DNA from: RGIG8775 sp045612185
GTDB lineage: Bacteria > Bacillota > Clostridia > Oscillospirales > CAG-272
DNA length: 11,834 nt
NCBI GenBank assembly: GCA_045612185.1
Contig: JAZKYO010000040.1
Coordinates: forward strand, 1 to 11,834
Reading direction: 5' to 3'
Shown here: positions 1-6,645 of the stretch, one piece after another
Numbering within the stretch: position 1 is the stretch's first letter
Layout: the number at the start of each line of letters is the position of its first letter
Notes under the pieces: model-generated
Told to the model about the DNA's origin: nothing
What the model saw: the letters and a program-made list of their open reading frames with translations, nothing else
The model's database searches: none
Program-made: the position numbers and the translations under genes

Positions 1-228
1 AAATTTGCATCGCTATGTATAACAAATTTAATTGATATAACAACCATTTTGTTTGATATTTTAATTGTGTTTGCATGGACCGTCGAGGACGCCGGTCCCT
101 ACAAACGAACGCATTTATGCGCAGAAAAACGAGGTGTCTAACCGAAGTTTTTCGGTGCGCGACGGTTATGTTCGCACAATCTTCAAACCGTGAACCGCGA
201 AGCGCATAGGCCCCCGCCGGCGAGGCGG
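1..228 (+). repeat. Dispersed multi-hairpin intergenic repeat, left copy
   Basis: First of three long copies of one element in the window (others at 3662-3925 plus and 11634-11834 minus). Bases 1 to about 155 match 3662-3816 with only a couple of substitutions, and bases 26-138 equal the reverse complement of 11722-11834 exactly. Visible structures are: a hairpin at 77-98 with a GGACCG/CGGTCC outer stem, one mismatch and two inner pairs; CGCAT-TT-ATGCG at 110-121; and ACCGAA-GTTT-TTCGGT at 141-156. The GC-rich tail after about 175 is diverged from the other copies. There is no transposase or credible ORF, so it is a non-coding REP/MITE-like element. The window starts inside it, so the true left edge is not visible. 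Confidence 0.9.
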
Positions 229-385
229 CTACAATTTGCAAACTTCCTCTGTGGTACAGATAAGACACAAAAATTATAAAACTTTTTACCAGAAAAGTTT
301 TTTGCGGAGCTTTTTTACAAAAAAGCGACCCGTTCCCCCGTTTCCCCGCCTCCCAAGTTTTGTTGCAAAGAAAGGAAAACAAAAA
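229..385 (+). other. Untranslated leader upstream of the glycosidase gene
   Basis: This stretch between the repeat and the ATG at 386 is open in the gene's frame, but its translation is basic and low-complexity and resembles no glycosidase N-terminus, so I treat it as leader. It holds an A/T inverted repeat, GCTTTTTT-AC-AAAAAAGC (309-326), then a pyrimidine-rich run (about 330-360). The ribosome binding site AAAGGAAA lies at 371-378. No convincing promoter is visible: TATAAA at 275-280 has no matching -35 box. Confidence 0.5.
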
Positions 386-3300
386 ATGAAACACGAATTT
401 CAAGAACCGCGCCGCGTATACGGCGGTCTCGACCTGTGGATGATAAACGACGAGCTTGAGGACGACGTTCTCCGCGAGCAGGTACGTGAATTTTACGACA
501 AAGGCTGTTACTCGGTCATCGCGCGCACCTATAACGGACTTAAATCCGACTACCCCGGCGAGAGCTTTATGGGCAAAATTGCCGTAATTCTCGACGAGGC
601 GAAGAAGGTGGGCTTGAAGATTGTGCTTCAGGCAGGTTATATGCCCGCCGCCTGTCCCGATTTGCCACGCGAGTACGCCCTCTCTTACATAAAGCCCATT
701 AAAACCGACGAGCTTAAGGGCGACGAGAATGTTATCTGCGCCCACGGCGAATGGAGTTATACCGAGTTTGTGTCACCCACCGCCCTAAATATGTTCTGCA
801 AAGAGGCGGTTGACCACTACGTTAAGTACACATACGGTGAGATGTGGAAACGATTTGAGGGATATTTCGGTGACACGGTGATTGGCGTCTGGGTTGACGA
901 GCCCCGTTATACCCCCGACATGATGCCTTGCTGCCGCGATATGAGGGCGGAGTTCCAAAAAAACTACGGTGAGAGTCTTGACGAGCGGATTTATATGCTT
1001 TTTGAAAACGAGGGCGACTACAAAAAGCTCCGTTACCGCTTCTACACCCTTATGGAAAAGAAGATGGAAAAGGCGTATTTTGAAACCATTCGCGATTGGT
1101 GTCACGCCCACAATCTTCAGTTCTGCGGTCACCTTATGGCGGAGGACTATGTTTATACCCAAATCGGCGCGGCGTGCGCTAACATGCCATATTACAGATA
1201 TTTCGATATCCCCGGAATCGACGTGCTTCGCACCGAGCAAAATTGGGCTAAAATGCCCAAAGCCCCCGTGGATTACATGAGATATCCCTTGATAAAAGCG
1301 GACGGCGAAAAGCCAAACGCACCCGCAAGCTTTGAGCTTGACCACATGATGTACCAGCCCCCAAGACAGCTTGCCTCCGCGGCGGCTCAGGCGGGCAAGG
1401 AGCATATTTTGTGCGAGATGTACGCCGTTACCTCTCCTGACCTTAATTTCCGCGACCAGATGCACCTCTTCGACTTCTTCGCGGCGCACGGAATCAACCA
1501 TCAGTGCTGTCACGCCATGTTCTACTCCATAAAGGGCTTTAGAAAACGCTTCTATCCTCAGCAGTTCAATACCTATCAGCCTTTCTGGCGCAACTTTGGC
1601 AACGTAAAGAGCTACGTTTCGCGCGTGTCAAGCTTCGTCAGTATGGGTAAGCCTACCACCGACCTTTTGGTGCTTCACCCAATGGACACCTGCCGCGAGA
1701 TTTACCGGGTAAAATATTCAAGAGCGGAAAGAGAGCCGCAACGCGAGGCTTACGAGTACGATGAGCGCTTCTTCGGGCTTCAAAAAAGCCTTTTGTCCTC
1801 ACATATCGATTTCCACTTTGGCGACCAGAATATAATGAGCGACGAGGGAAGCGTGGACGGAAAGCTTCTTAAGGTGGGCAAAATGAGCTACAAAACTCTC
1901 GTTCTTCCTGAAATCGACGTGCTTCGCAGACCTGTTTACAATCTTATTTGCGAGTTTGCCAAGGCGGGGGGCGAGGTGCTTGTTTCCCGCGGTTTGCCCA
2001 CCCGAATCGACGGTGAGCTTTGCCCCGAGCTTGAAAAGCTGTCAACTTTGTCGGGCGTAAAGAGCTTTGAGGACACCGCCGCGCTTGTGCGCTATCTTGC
2101 CGACAGAGAAGGCGGCTTCAGGTACGTGTCCGACGACGACGTTTCAAGCACGCTTATAAATTACCGTGCCGACGGCAAAAAGGGCTACTACATGATTTTC
2201 AACCGCGACTGCCTTGAAGAAAAGCGCGGCGCGCTTGTGATTGACGGCAAGCACACGGCAACCCGCTTCAACGCCCTTGACGGAAGCGTATCGCCACTTT
2301 ACAGCTACTTTAAAGACGGCAAAACCTATATTGAGTTTACCAATGCGGAGGGCGGAAGCACGCTTATATATACCGAGCCCGCCGAGGAGCTTCCGAATAC
2401 CGCTCAAAAGCGCGGCGCGGTGCTTACACTGCCCCTTGAGCCCGAAACGCTGGAGCTTCACGACCCCAACCTTATGACGCTTGAATATTGCTCCTACAAG
2501 CTTGAAGGTGAGACCGAATTTTCAAAAGAGTACGTTACCGAGCGTGTTATCGAGATACTCAGAGACGCCAACTACGACGGCAAAATCACAATGCGCTTTA
2601 AGTTTTTCTCAGACCACGCGGCAAAGGGCGTAAGGCTTGTTTGCGAAGAGCCCGAGCTTTGTAAAATAACGCTCAACGGTGTTTCCGTAAGTAACAAATC
2701 TGTGGGCTACCACTACGAGCGAGGCTTTGAGATTTTGGAGCTTCCCGACGTTATCGTGGAGGGAGAGAATATTATCGAGATTTCGCGCCACAATGACGCG
2801 GTAAAAACAGCGGCTATGCACGAGGTTGCGCACCTGTTCGAGCTGTTCAGAGCCCCCAAGGGAACAGATTTGGAGAGAATCCACCTGCTTGGCGACTTTG
2901 ACGTGAAGGCTTATGCCGAAATGGGCGCTTCGGCGCACACCAGGGTGAACAAGCGCACGGTGCTTTCGCAACGCTCTCCCCTTAAGCCTACGGCTGATAT
3001 TACAAGACACGGCTATCCCTTCTTTGTGGGAAGCATGACATATTCCTATAAGCTTACGGCTGACGAGGATATGATTGATAGATCGGTGCTTCTTAAGGTT
3101 GGAAAATACGGTGTTTGTACCGCTAACGTGGAGGTAAACGGTGTGAAAATCGGAAGTGTGGATCGCAACCCCTACGCTATTTCGCTTGACGGAACTCTTC
3201 GCAAGGGTGAAAACGAGATTAAGATAATCGGCTTTACAACTCTCCGAAACGCCATAGGGCCAATGCACGTAAAGAACCGCGAGATAGGCGGCTGCAGCAA

Positions 3301-3451
3301 GCCGGAGTGGTTCAGCGGACACGGCGCAGACGGCGGCGTGGTTGCCAAAAAGGACGATTTTGACGTCACAGATCGAGATACCATAACGTGGACGGAAAAC
3401 TTACAGCTTGTGCCTACGGGTATAGGTAACGTTGTAATTGAAATAAAGTAA
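386..3451 (+). CDS. GH106-like glycoside hydrolase (putative alpha-L-rhamnosidase type)
   Basis: A 1021-residue protein, probably a glycoside hydrolase related to GH106 and similar TIM-barrel families. The start is the ATG at 386, which has AAAGGAAA 7 bases upstream; the 50 in-frame codons before it look non-coding. There is no signal peptide or membrane segment, so it should act in the cytoplasm on imported oligosaccharides. Residues about 10-420 look like the catalytic barrel, with the acidic motif GVWVDEP (D171, E172) and LCEMYA (E344) as candidate catalytic or metal-site residues. Residues about 420-550 look like a Rossmann/GATase-like domain (TDLLVLHPM, then AGGEVLVSRGLP). Residues about 730-1021 contain beta-sandwich sugar-binding modules, including VEVNGVKIGSVDRNPY and NAIGPMH as in GH106/GH2-type C-termini. 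Family assignment is from remembered motif patterns; the substrate is inference. The gene stands alone, flanked by repeats, with a terminator at 3536-3566. Confidence 0.6.
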   Translation: MKHEFQEPRRVYGGLDLWMINDELEDDVLREQVREFYDKGCYSVIARTYNGLKSDYPGESFMGKIAVILDEAKKVGLKIVLQAGYMPAACPDLPREYALSYIKPIKTDELKGDENVICAHGEWSYTEFVSPTALNMFCKEAVDHYVKYTYGEMWKRFEGYFGDTVIGVWVDEPRYTPDMMPCCRDMRAEFQKNYGESLDERIYMLFENEGDYKKLRYRFYTLMEKKMEKAYFETIRDWCHAHNLQFCGHLMAEDYVYTQIGAACANMPYYRYFDIPGIDVLRTEQNWAKMPKAPVDYMRYPLIKADGEKPNAPASFELDHMMYQPPRQLASAAAQAGKEHILCEMYAVTSPDLNFRDQMHLFDFFAAHGINHQCCHAMFYSIKGFRKRFYPQQFNTYQPFWRNFGNVKSYVSRVSSFVSMGKPTTDLLVLHPMDTCREIYRVKYSRAEREPQREAYEYDERFFGLQKSLLSSHIDFHFGDQNIMSDEGSVDGKLLKVGKMSYKTLVLPEIDVLRRPVYNLICEFAKAGGEVLVSRGLPTRIDGELCPELEKLSTLSGVKSFEDTAALVRYLADREGGFRYVSDDDVSSTLINYRADGKKGYYMIFNRDCLEEKRGALVIDGKHTATRFNALDGSVSPLYSYFKDGKTYIEFTNAEGGSTLIYTEPAEELPNTAQKRGAVLTLPLEPETLELHDPNLMTLEYCSYKLEGETEFSKEYVTERVIEILRDANYDGKITMRFKFFSDHAAKGVRLVCEEPELCKITLNGVSVSNKSVGYHYERGFEILELPDVIVEGENIIEISRHNDAVKTAAMHEVAHLFELFRAPKGTDLERIHLLGDFDVKAYAEMGASAHTRVNKRTVLSQRSPLKPTADITRHGYPFFVGSMTYSYKLTADEDMIDRSVLLKVGKYGVCTANVEVNGVKIGSVDRNPYAISLDGTLRKGENEIKIIGFTTLRNAIGPMHVKNREIGGCSKPEWFSGHGADGGVVAKKDDFDVTDRDTITWTENLQLVPTGIGNVVIEIK

Positions 3452-3458
3452 TTTACCG

Positions 3459-3566
3459 CCTCGCCGCACCTGCGGTGGGCCTGTCGGCTTCGCCCCCACG
3501 ATTTATAATTGGTGCGAACAACTCGCACGCAATACGAAAACCGCCATCTAAACAATGGCGGTTTTC
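3459..3566 (-). repeat. Terminator-bearing repeat copy after the glycosidase gene
   Basis: Begins 7 bases after the stop codon. Bases 3459-3515 are a near-perfect inverted match to 3836-3892 of the full downstream copy. Bases 3459-3481 and 3511-3566 match 5530-5552 and 5565-5620 behind cpsD, including the terminator stem. The shared blocks are the CCTCGCCGCACCTGCGG block, GGTGCGAACA and ACGCAATACG followed by the hairpin. The 5530 copy lacks most of the central CGGCTTCGCCCCCACG block, so the family is modular. Confidence 0.85.
3536..3566 (+). terminator. Intrinsic terminator after the glycosidase gene
   Basis: A perfect 12-bp stem, GAAAACCGCCAT / ATGGCGGTTTTC, with loop CTAAACA (3548-3554), followed by TTTATAT. 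The A-run and T-run in the two arms make it nearly symmetrical, so it could also stop transcription from the other strand. The identical stem recurs at 5590-5620. Confidence 0.85.
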
Positions 3567-3620
3567 TTTATATCAATAGAGGGCTAAATTGTAGTTTGTC
3601 GGTGTGTTAGCACATATCAT

Positions 3621-3649
3621 TGTAGGGACCGGCGTCCTCGACGGTCCAT
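3621..3649 (-). repeat. Isolated inverted copy of the repeat core hairpin
   Basis: These 29 bases are the exact reverse complement of 3736-3764, the GGACCG...CGGTCC core of the long element. Only the core is present here. The two cores face each other 86 bases apart, so the RNA or single-stranded DNA could form a long hairpin. Confidence 0.85.
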
Positions 3650-3661
3650 TTGGCACAAATG

Positions 3662-3925
3662 AAATTTGCATCGCTATGTATAACAAATTTAATTGATATA
3701 ACAACCATTTTGTTTGATATTTTAATTGTGTATGCATGGACCGTCGAGGACGCCGGTCCCTACAAACGAACGCATTTATGCGCAGAAAAAAGAGGTGTCT
3801 AACCGAAGTTTTTCGGGGTGCGACAGCTATGTTAGCACCAATTATAAATCGTGGGGGCGAAGCCGACCAGCCCACCGCCAGGTGCGGCGAGGACCCGCCA
3901 GGTGCGGCGAGGTGGCGATTTTTGT
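3662..3925 (+). repeat. Dispersed multi-hairpin intergenic repeat, middle copy
   Basis: Full-length copy of the element. It matches window positions 1 to about 155 with two or so substitutions, and its 3' part carries the ATTATAAATCGTGGGGGCG block shared (inverted) with 3459-3515 and the right-end copy. Short reading frames across it give the same low-complexity translation in every copy and have no ribosome binding site, so it is non-coding. It ends just before the cpsC promoter. Together with the copy at 3459-3566 it fills most of the 559-base gap between the glycosidase gene and cpsC. Confidence 0.9.
3875..3912 (+). repeat. 20-bp-period tandem duplication at repeat tail
   Basis: CCGCCAGGTGCGGCGAGG occurs twice, at 3875-3892 and 3895-3912, separated by AC. 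The unit also contains an internal palindromic tendency. It is probably a slippage duplication at the GC-rich end of the middle repeat copy, because the other copies show only one unit. Confidence 0.85.
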
Positions 3926-3942
3926 TTCTTTGTGGAAACCCG

Positions 3943-3971
3943 TTGACATTTTTGACAAAATATGATATAGT
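3943..3971 (+). promoter_or_regulatory. Sigma-A-type promoter of cpsCD
   Basis: Perfect -35 TTGACA at 3943-3948, 17-bp spacer, and -10 TATAGT at 3966-3971 (5 of 6 matches). The expected start of transcription is near 3978, leaving a leader of about 33 bases before the cpsC ATG. It lies immediately downstream of the middle repeat copy. A second TTGACA at 3952-3957 has no properly spaced -10. Confidence 0.8.
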
Positions 3972-4010
3972 TAATAGGAATATATTTTACGGAAGGTGCA
4001 AAAGTACAAA

Positions 4011-4772
4011 ATGATAAAGGAAATTTCACTTTTAAGATTGATTAAAGCAATCTTTGCCAAAATATGGCTTGTTATTATCTGCGCGGCGGTTTGCGGCGTG
4101 GGCGCTAATATATACTCAAACGCCACCACCGTTCCTACCTACACCTCAGAGGCGTTGCTCTTCGTCTCCAACTACGACAAGGGACAGTCAAGCCAGAGCC
4201 AGATGTCTGCGGCTTCGATGGAAGCCTCCGAGCACGTGCTTTACAGATACGTGGTTCTTGTGGACAAGGCAGACATAATTTACGAAATGGCACTTGAAAA
4301 AATAGAGGAGCTTCAGGACCTCTGCGCAAGCGGAGACCCCGAGTATGCTCAGTACAAGTTTCTTGAGGACTACAAATTCACCGCGGGTCAGCTCAAAAGC
4401 ATGATTTCGGTAGGACAGAACCTTGAAACCGAAATTCTCAGCGTGTTCGCTACCGCAAAAGATCCCAAGGTAGCGCAGATTGTGGCGCACACGGTAACAA
4501 CCGTGCTTCAGACCGAGATTCCCAGGCTTCTTAACGCGTCCTCAAACGTGTACATCAATCCGGCTACGCTCCCCAGAGCGTCGGCTTCCCCCGTTATGAC
4601 TCACACGATGCTCGGTGTGTTTGTCGGTATCATCGCGGCTTGCGCGTTTATTATCATTAAGCTGCTCTTCGACGCGAAGCTGAGAAACGAGGACGACCTT
4701 GCGGAATTCTTCCCCGACGTTCCCGTGCTTGGCGTTATTCCCGAAATATCGTCGGTCGGCAAAAAGAACTAA
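4011..4772 (+). CDS. cpsC: CpsC/YveK-type polysaccharide co-polymerase (Wzz domain)
   Basis: A 253-residue membrane adaptor of the Wzz chain-length-determinant family. In Gram-positives this protein activates the cytoplasmic BY-kinase CpsD and helps set exopolysaccharide or capsule length. TM1 is at about residues 17-36 and TM2 at about 199-220, enclosing an extracytoplasmic domain. A proline-containing stretch (NPATLPRASASP, about 180-192) precedes TM2 as is usual in this family, and a cytoplasmic tail of about 30 residues follows. I chose the ATG at 4011, preceded by GGAAGGTG at 3991-3998. A GTG at 3996, in the same frame, overlaps that site and would add five residues. cpsD follows after 32 bases, and both are read from the promoter at 3943-3971. 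No glycosyltransferase, flippase or phosphatase is nearby. Confidence 0.9.
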   Translation: MIKEISLLRLIKAIFAKIWLVIICAAVCGVGANIYSNATTVPTYTSEALLFVSNYDKGQSSQSQMSAASMEASEHVLYRYVVLVDKADIIYEMALEKIEELQDLCASGDPEYAQYKFLEDYKFTAGQLKSMISVGQNLETEILSVFATAKDPKVAQIVAHTVTTVLQTEIPRLLNASSNVYINPATLPRASASPVMTHTMLGVFVGIIAACAFIIIKLLFDAKLRNEDDLAEFFPDVPVLGVIPEISSVGKKN

Positions 4773-4804
4773 GACGCGTTTAATTATTGATTTGGAGAAT
4801 TGAT

Positions 4805-5524
4805 ATGTTTCAGAAAAAGAGAAATAACAGAAGTCAAAACGTGCTGTCAGCGGAAACGCCCTTTGCAGTGCGCGAGGCGTATAAATCGGCACGAACAAGC
4901 CTTATCTTCACCAACACTGAGGACGGCTGCAACACCATAGTGTTTACAAGCTCTGCGCCCGGAGAAGGCAAGACCGTAACCTGCATCAATATGGCTATAA
5001 GCCTTGCCGAAAGCGGAAAAAAGGTACTTGTAATAGACTCGGATATGAGAAAGCCACAGGTAGCTCCATCGCTTAGAATCCCCAACACGTCGGGTCTCTC
5101 GGAGCTTCTTTCGGGAGTGGTTGACATTGAGGAAAACCTCGAGGAATGTCTTGGAAAAACCGAATACGAAAACCTTGAGGTAATTACCGCCGGAGCTATT
5201 CCCCCCAACCCCGCCGAGCTTATCGCCTGCAAGCGAGTTGAAAAGCTTTTTGAGGTGCTCAAGCCCAATTACGACTACATACTTATCGACACTCCGCCCT
5301 GCCTTGTGGTGACCGACGCCTTGCTTTACAAGGACTACATCACGGGATATATTGCGGTTATCCGCGCAGGCGCGACAAGAGCCGATTCCACCGCCAAGCT
5401 GCTTGAACGCATTAAGCAGATAGGCGGAAGAATGATTGGCTTTATCCTCAACGACAGAATCGGAAAAACCGGTGAATACAAGCATTACAGCCGTTACGAA
5501 AAAAGCAACTATTCAAACGACTGA
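4805..5524 (+). CDS. cpsD: CpsD/CapB-type bacterial tyrosine kinase
   Basis: A 239-residue autophosphorylating BY-kinase, the cytoplasmic partner of CpsC in polysaccharide assembly. Motifs in order: EAYKSARTSLIF (24-35), the oligomerisation motif of the family; Walker A SAPGEGKT (50-57); Walker A' VLVIDSDMRKP (74-84); SGLSELLSG (96-104); AGAIPPNPAEL (129-139); Walker B YILIDTPP (158-165); and a C-terminal tyrosine cluster at Y225, Y228, Y231 and Y236. The length is usual for the split Gram-positive form. The ATG at 4805 has GGAGA 7 bases upstream; a TTG at 4787 is possible but lacks a ribosome binding site. Transcription should end at the terminator at 5590-5620. Confidence 0.95.
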   Translation: MFQKKRNNRSQNVLSAETPFAVREAYKSARTSLIFTNTEDGCNTIVFTSSAPGEGKTVTCINMAISLAESGKKVLVIDSDMRKPQVAPSLRIPNTSGLSELLSGVVDIEENLEECLGKTEYENLEVITAGAIPPNPAELIACKRVEKLFEVLKPNYDYILIDTPPCLVVTDALLYKDYITGYIAVIRAGATRADSTAKLLERIKQIGGRMIGFILNDRIGKTGEYKHYSRYEKSNYSND

Positions 5525-5529
5525 CCTGT

Positions 5530-5620
5530 CCTCGCCGCACCTGCGGTGGGCCGGTAGCATAATCGGTGCGAACATATCTTACGCAATACGAAAACCGCCA
5601 TCTGGACAATGGCGGTTTTC
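5530..5620 (-). repeat. Terminator-bearing partial repeat after cpsD
   Basis: Starts 6 bases after the cpsD stop. It is homologous to 3459-3566: CCTCGCCGCACCTGCGGTGGG is shared exactly, then comes GGTGCGAACA, then ACGCAATACG and the same hairpin stem. It lacks the central block containing CGGCTTCGCCCCCACG. It sits between the convergent cpsD and fba genes. Confidence 0.85.
5590..5620 (+). terminator. Intrinsic terminator between cpsD and fba, possibly bidirectional
   Basis: Stem GAAAACCGCCAT (5590-5601) and ATGGCGGTTTTC (5609-5620), loop CTGGACA, followed by TTTATATTAA. The stem is identical to that at 3536-3566 and only the loop differs (two bases). The T-run inside the minus-strand arm may allow it to serve fba as well, since no other terminator lies downstream of fba. 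Confidence 0.85.
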
Positions 5621-5666
5621 TTTTATATTAACAGAAATAGTTCTTTAAACTGTGGTCGGACGGGCG

Positions 5667-6530
5667 TTACGCCTTGTTTGCGGAGCCGAAAAGCTCGATT
5701 TTCTCTTTTACTGTTGCCTTGATAGCCTCTACACCGGGAGCGAGAAGCTTTCTGGGGTCAAATCCCTTGCCCTGAAGGTCCTTGCCTGCCTCAACGTACT
5801 CGCGAACAGCTGCCGCGAAAGCAAGCTGGCACTCGGTGTTAACGTTGATCTTGGACACACCGAGAGAAATAGCCTTCTTGATCATGTCAGCGGGGATACC
5901 TGTTCCGCCGTGAAGAACGAGGGGCATGTCAACTGTGATCTCACCGATCTTGCCGAGAACCTCAAAGTTAAGTCCTGCCCAGTTTTCGGGGTACTTGCCG
6001 TGGATGTTTCCGATACCTGCCGCAAGCATTGTTACGCCAAGGTCAGCAATCATCTTGCACTCTGCGGGGTCAGCAACCTCGCCGCCACCGATAACGCCGT
6101 CTTCCTCACCGCCGATAGCTCCAACCTCTGCCTCAAGGGAGAGACCGAGCTTATCGCAAGTCTCAACAAGCTCCTTTGTCTTTGCGATGTTCTCCTCGAT
6201 GGGGTAGTGAGAACCGTCAAACATGATGGAGGAGAAGCCTGCCTCGATGCAAGCCTTTGCGCCCTCGTAAGAGCCGTGGTCAAGGTGAAGAGCAACGGGA
6301 ACTGTGATTCCAAGTCCCTCGATCATACCCTCAACCATGCCAACGATGGTCTTGTATCCGCACATGTACTTGCCTGCGCCCTCGGACACACCGAGAATAA
6401 CGGGCGACTGCATTTCCTGTGCTGTAAGGAGAATAGCCTTGGTCCACTCAAGGTTGTTGATGTTGAACTGACCAACCGCGTATTTTCCAGCCTTTGCTTT
6501 TGTGAGCATTTCTTTTGCCGATACTAACAT
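5667..6530 (-). CDS. fba: Class II fructose-1,6-bisphosphate aldolase
   Basis: A 287-residue zinc-dependent aldolase that cleaves fructose 1,6-bisphosphate to dihydroxyacetone phosphate and glyceraldehyde 3-phosphate in glycolysis. Visible residues: NINNLEW (23-29); LHLDHG with catalytic D84 and zinc ligand H85; MFDGSHYP (103-110); EAEVG with E135; GNIHGKYP with zinc ligand H177; VLHGGTG with zinc ligand H207; and a C-terminal INVNTECQ segment that binds the substrate phosphate. Length and motifs fit clostridial Fba. A ketohexose-bisphosphate (tagatose) aldolase is the main alternative and is hard to exclude from sequence alone. The ATG at 6530 has AAAGGAAGGAAA directly upstream on the minus strand. 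Its own promoter is at 6617-6645, so it need not be cotranscribed with the symporter. Confidence 0.95.
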   Translation of the reverse strand: MLVSAKEMLTKAKAGKYAVGQFNINNLEWTKAILLTAQEMQSPVILGVSEGAGKYMCGYKTIVGMVEGMIEGLGITVPVALHLDHGSYEGAKACIEAGFSSIMFDGSHYPIEENIAKTKELVETCDKLGLSLEAEVGAIGGEEDGVIGGGEVADPAECKMIADLGVTMLAAGIGNIHGKYPENWAGLNFEVLGKIGEITVDMPLVLHGGTGIPADMIKKAISLGVSKINVNTECQLAFAAAVREYVEAGKDLQGKGFDPRKLLAPGVEAIKATVKEKIELFGSANKA

Positions 6531-6579
6531 TTTATTTCCTTCCTTTGACCCATAAGGTCGCGGCAGATGAATTGGAATT

Positions 6580-6591
6580 TGCGCTAGCGCA
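6580..6591. promoter_or_regulatory. 12-bp perfect palindrome in the fba leader
   Basis: TGCGCTAGCGCA is a perfect palindrome lying about 20-30 bases downstream of the predicted fba transcription start and about 50 bases upstream of its ATG. The position suits an operator or a short leader hairpin; flanking bases do not extend the symmetry. No regulator can be named. Confidence 0.4.
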
Positions 6592-6616
6592 TTCAAGTGC
6601 CGATACATACACAATT

Positions 6617-6645
6617 ATTGTATACTATTTTTGGAAAAAAATCAA
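6617..6645 (-). promoter_or_regulatory. Promoter of fba, overlapping the symporter stop codon
   Basis: On the minus strand, -35 TTGATT (6645-6640), 17-bp spacer, -10 TACAAT (6622-6617). The TGA stop of the upstream symporter (6642-6644) lies inside the -35 box. The predicted start near 6610 gives a leader of about 80 bases containing the palindrome at 6580-6591. Confidence 0.7.

Noticed and set aside
236..385. N-terminal extension of the glycosidase reading frame by 50 codons from a TTG
   Set aside because: The added residues are basic, low-complexity and overlap the repeat edge and a poly-T/A inverted repeat; the ATG at 386 has a good ribosome binding site and the family-like sequence begins right after it.
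3726..4029. Small proteins encoded across the middle repeat (translations such as MHGPSRTPVPT...)
   Set aside because: The same translation arises from every repeat copy on either strand, with no ribosome binding site, so these are artefacts of the repeat.
5652..6527. 291-codon open frame on the plus strand, antisense to fba
   Set aside because: It is the exact antisense of a well-conserved aldolase whose codon bias avoids stops on the other strand; the translation resembles no protein and has no ribosome binding site.
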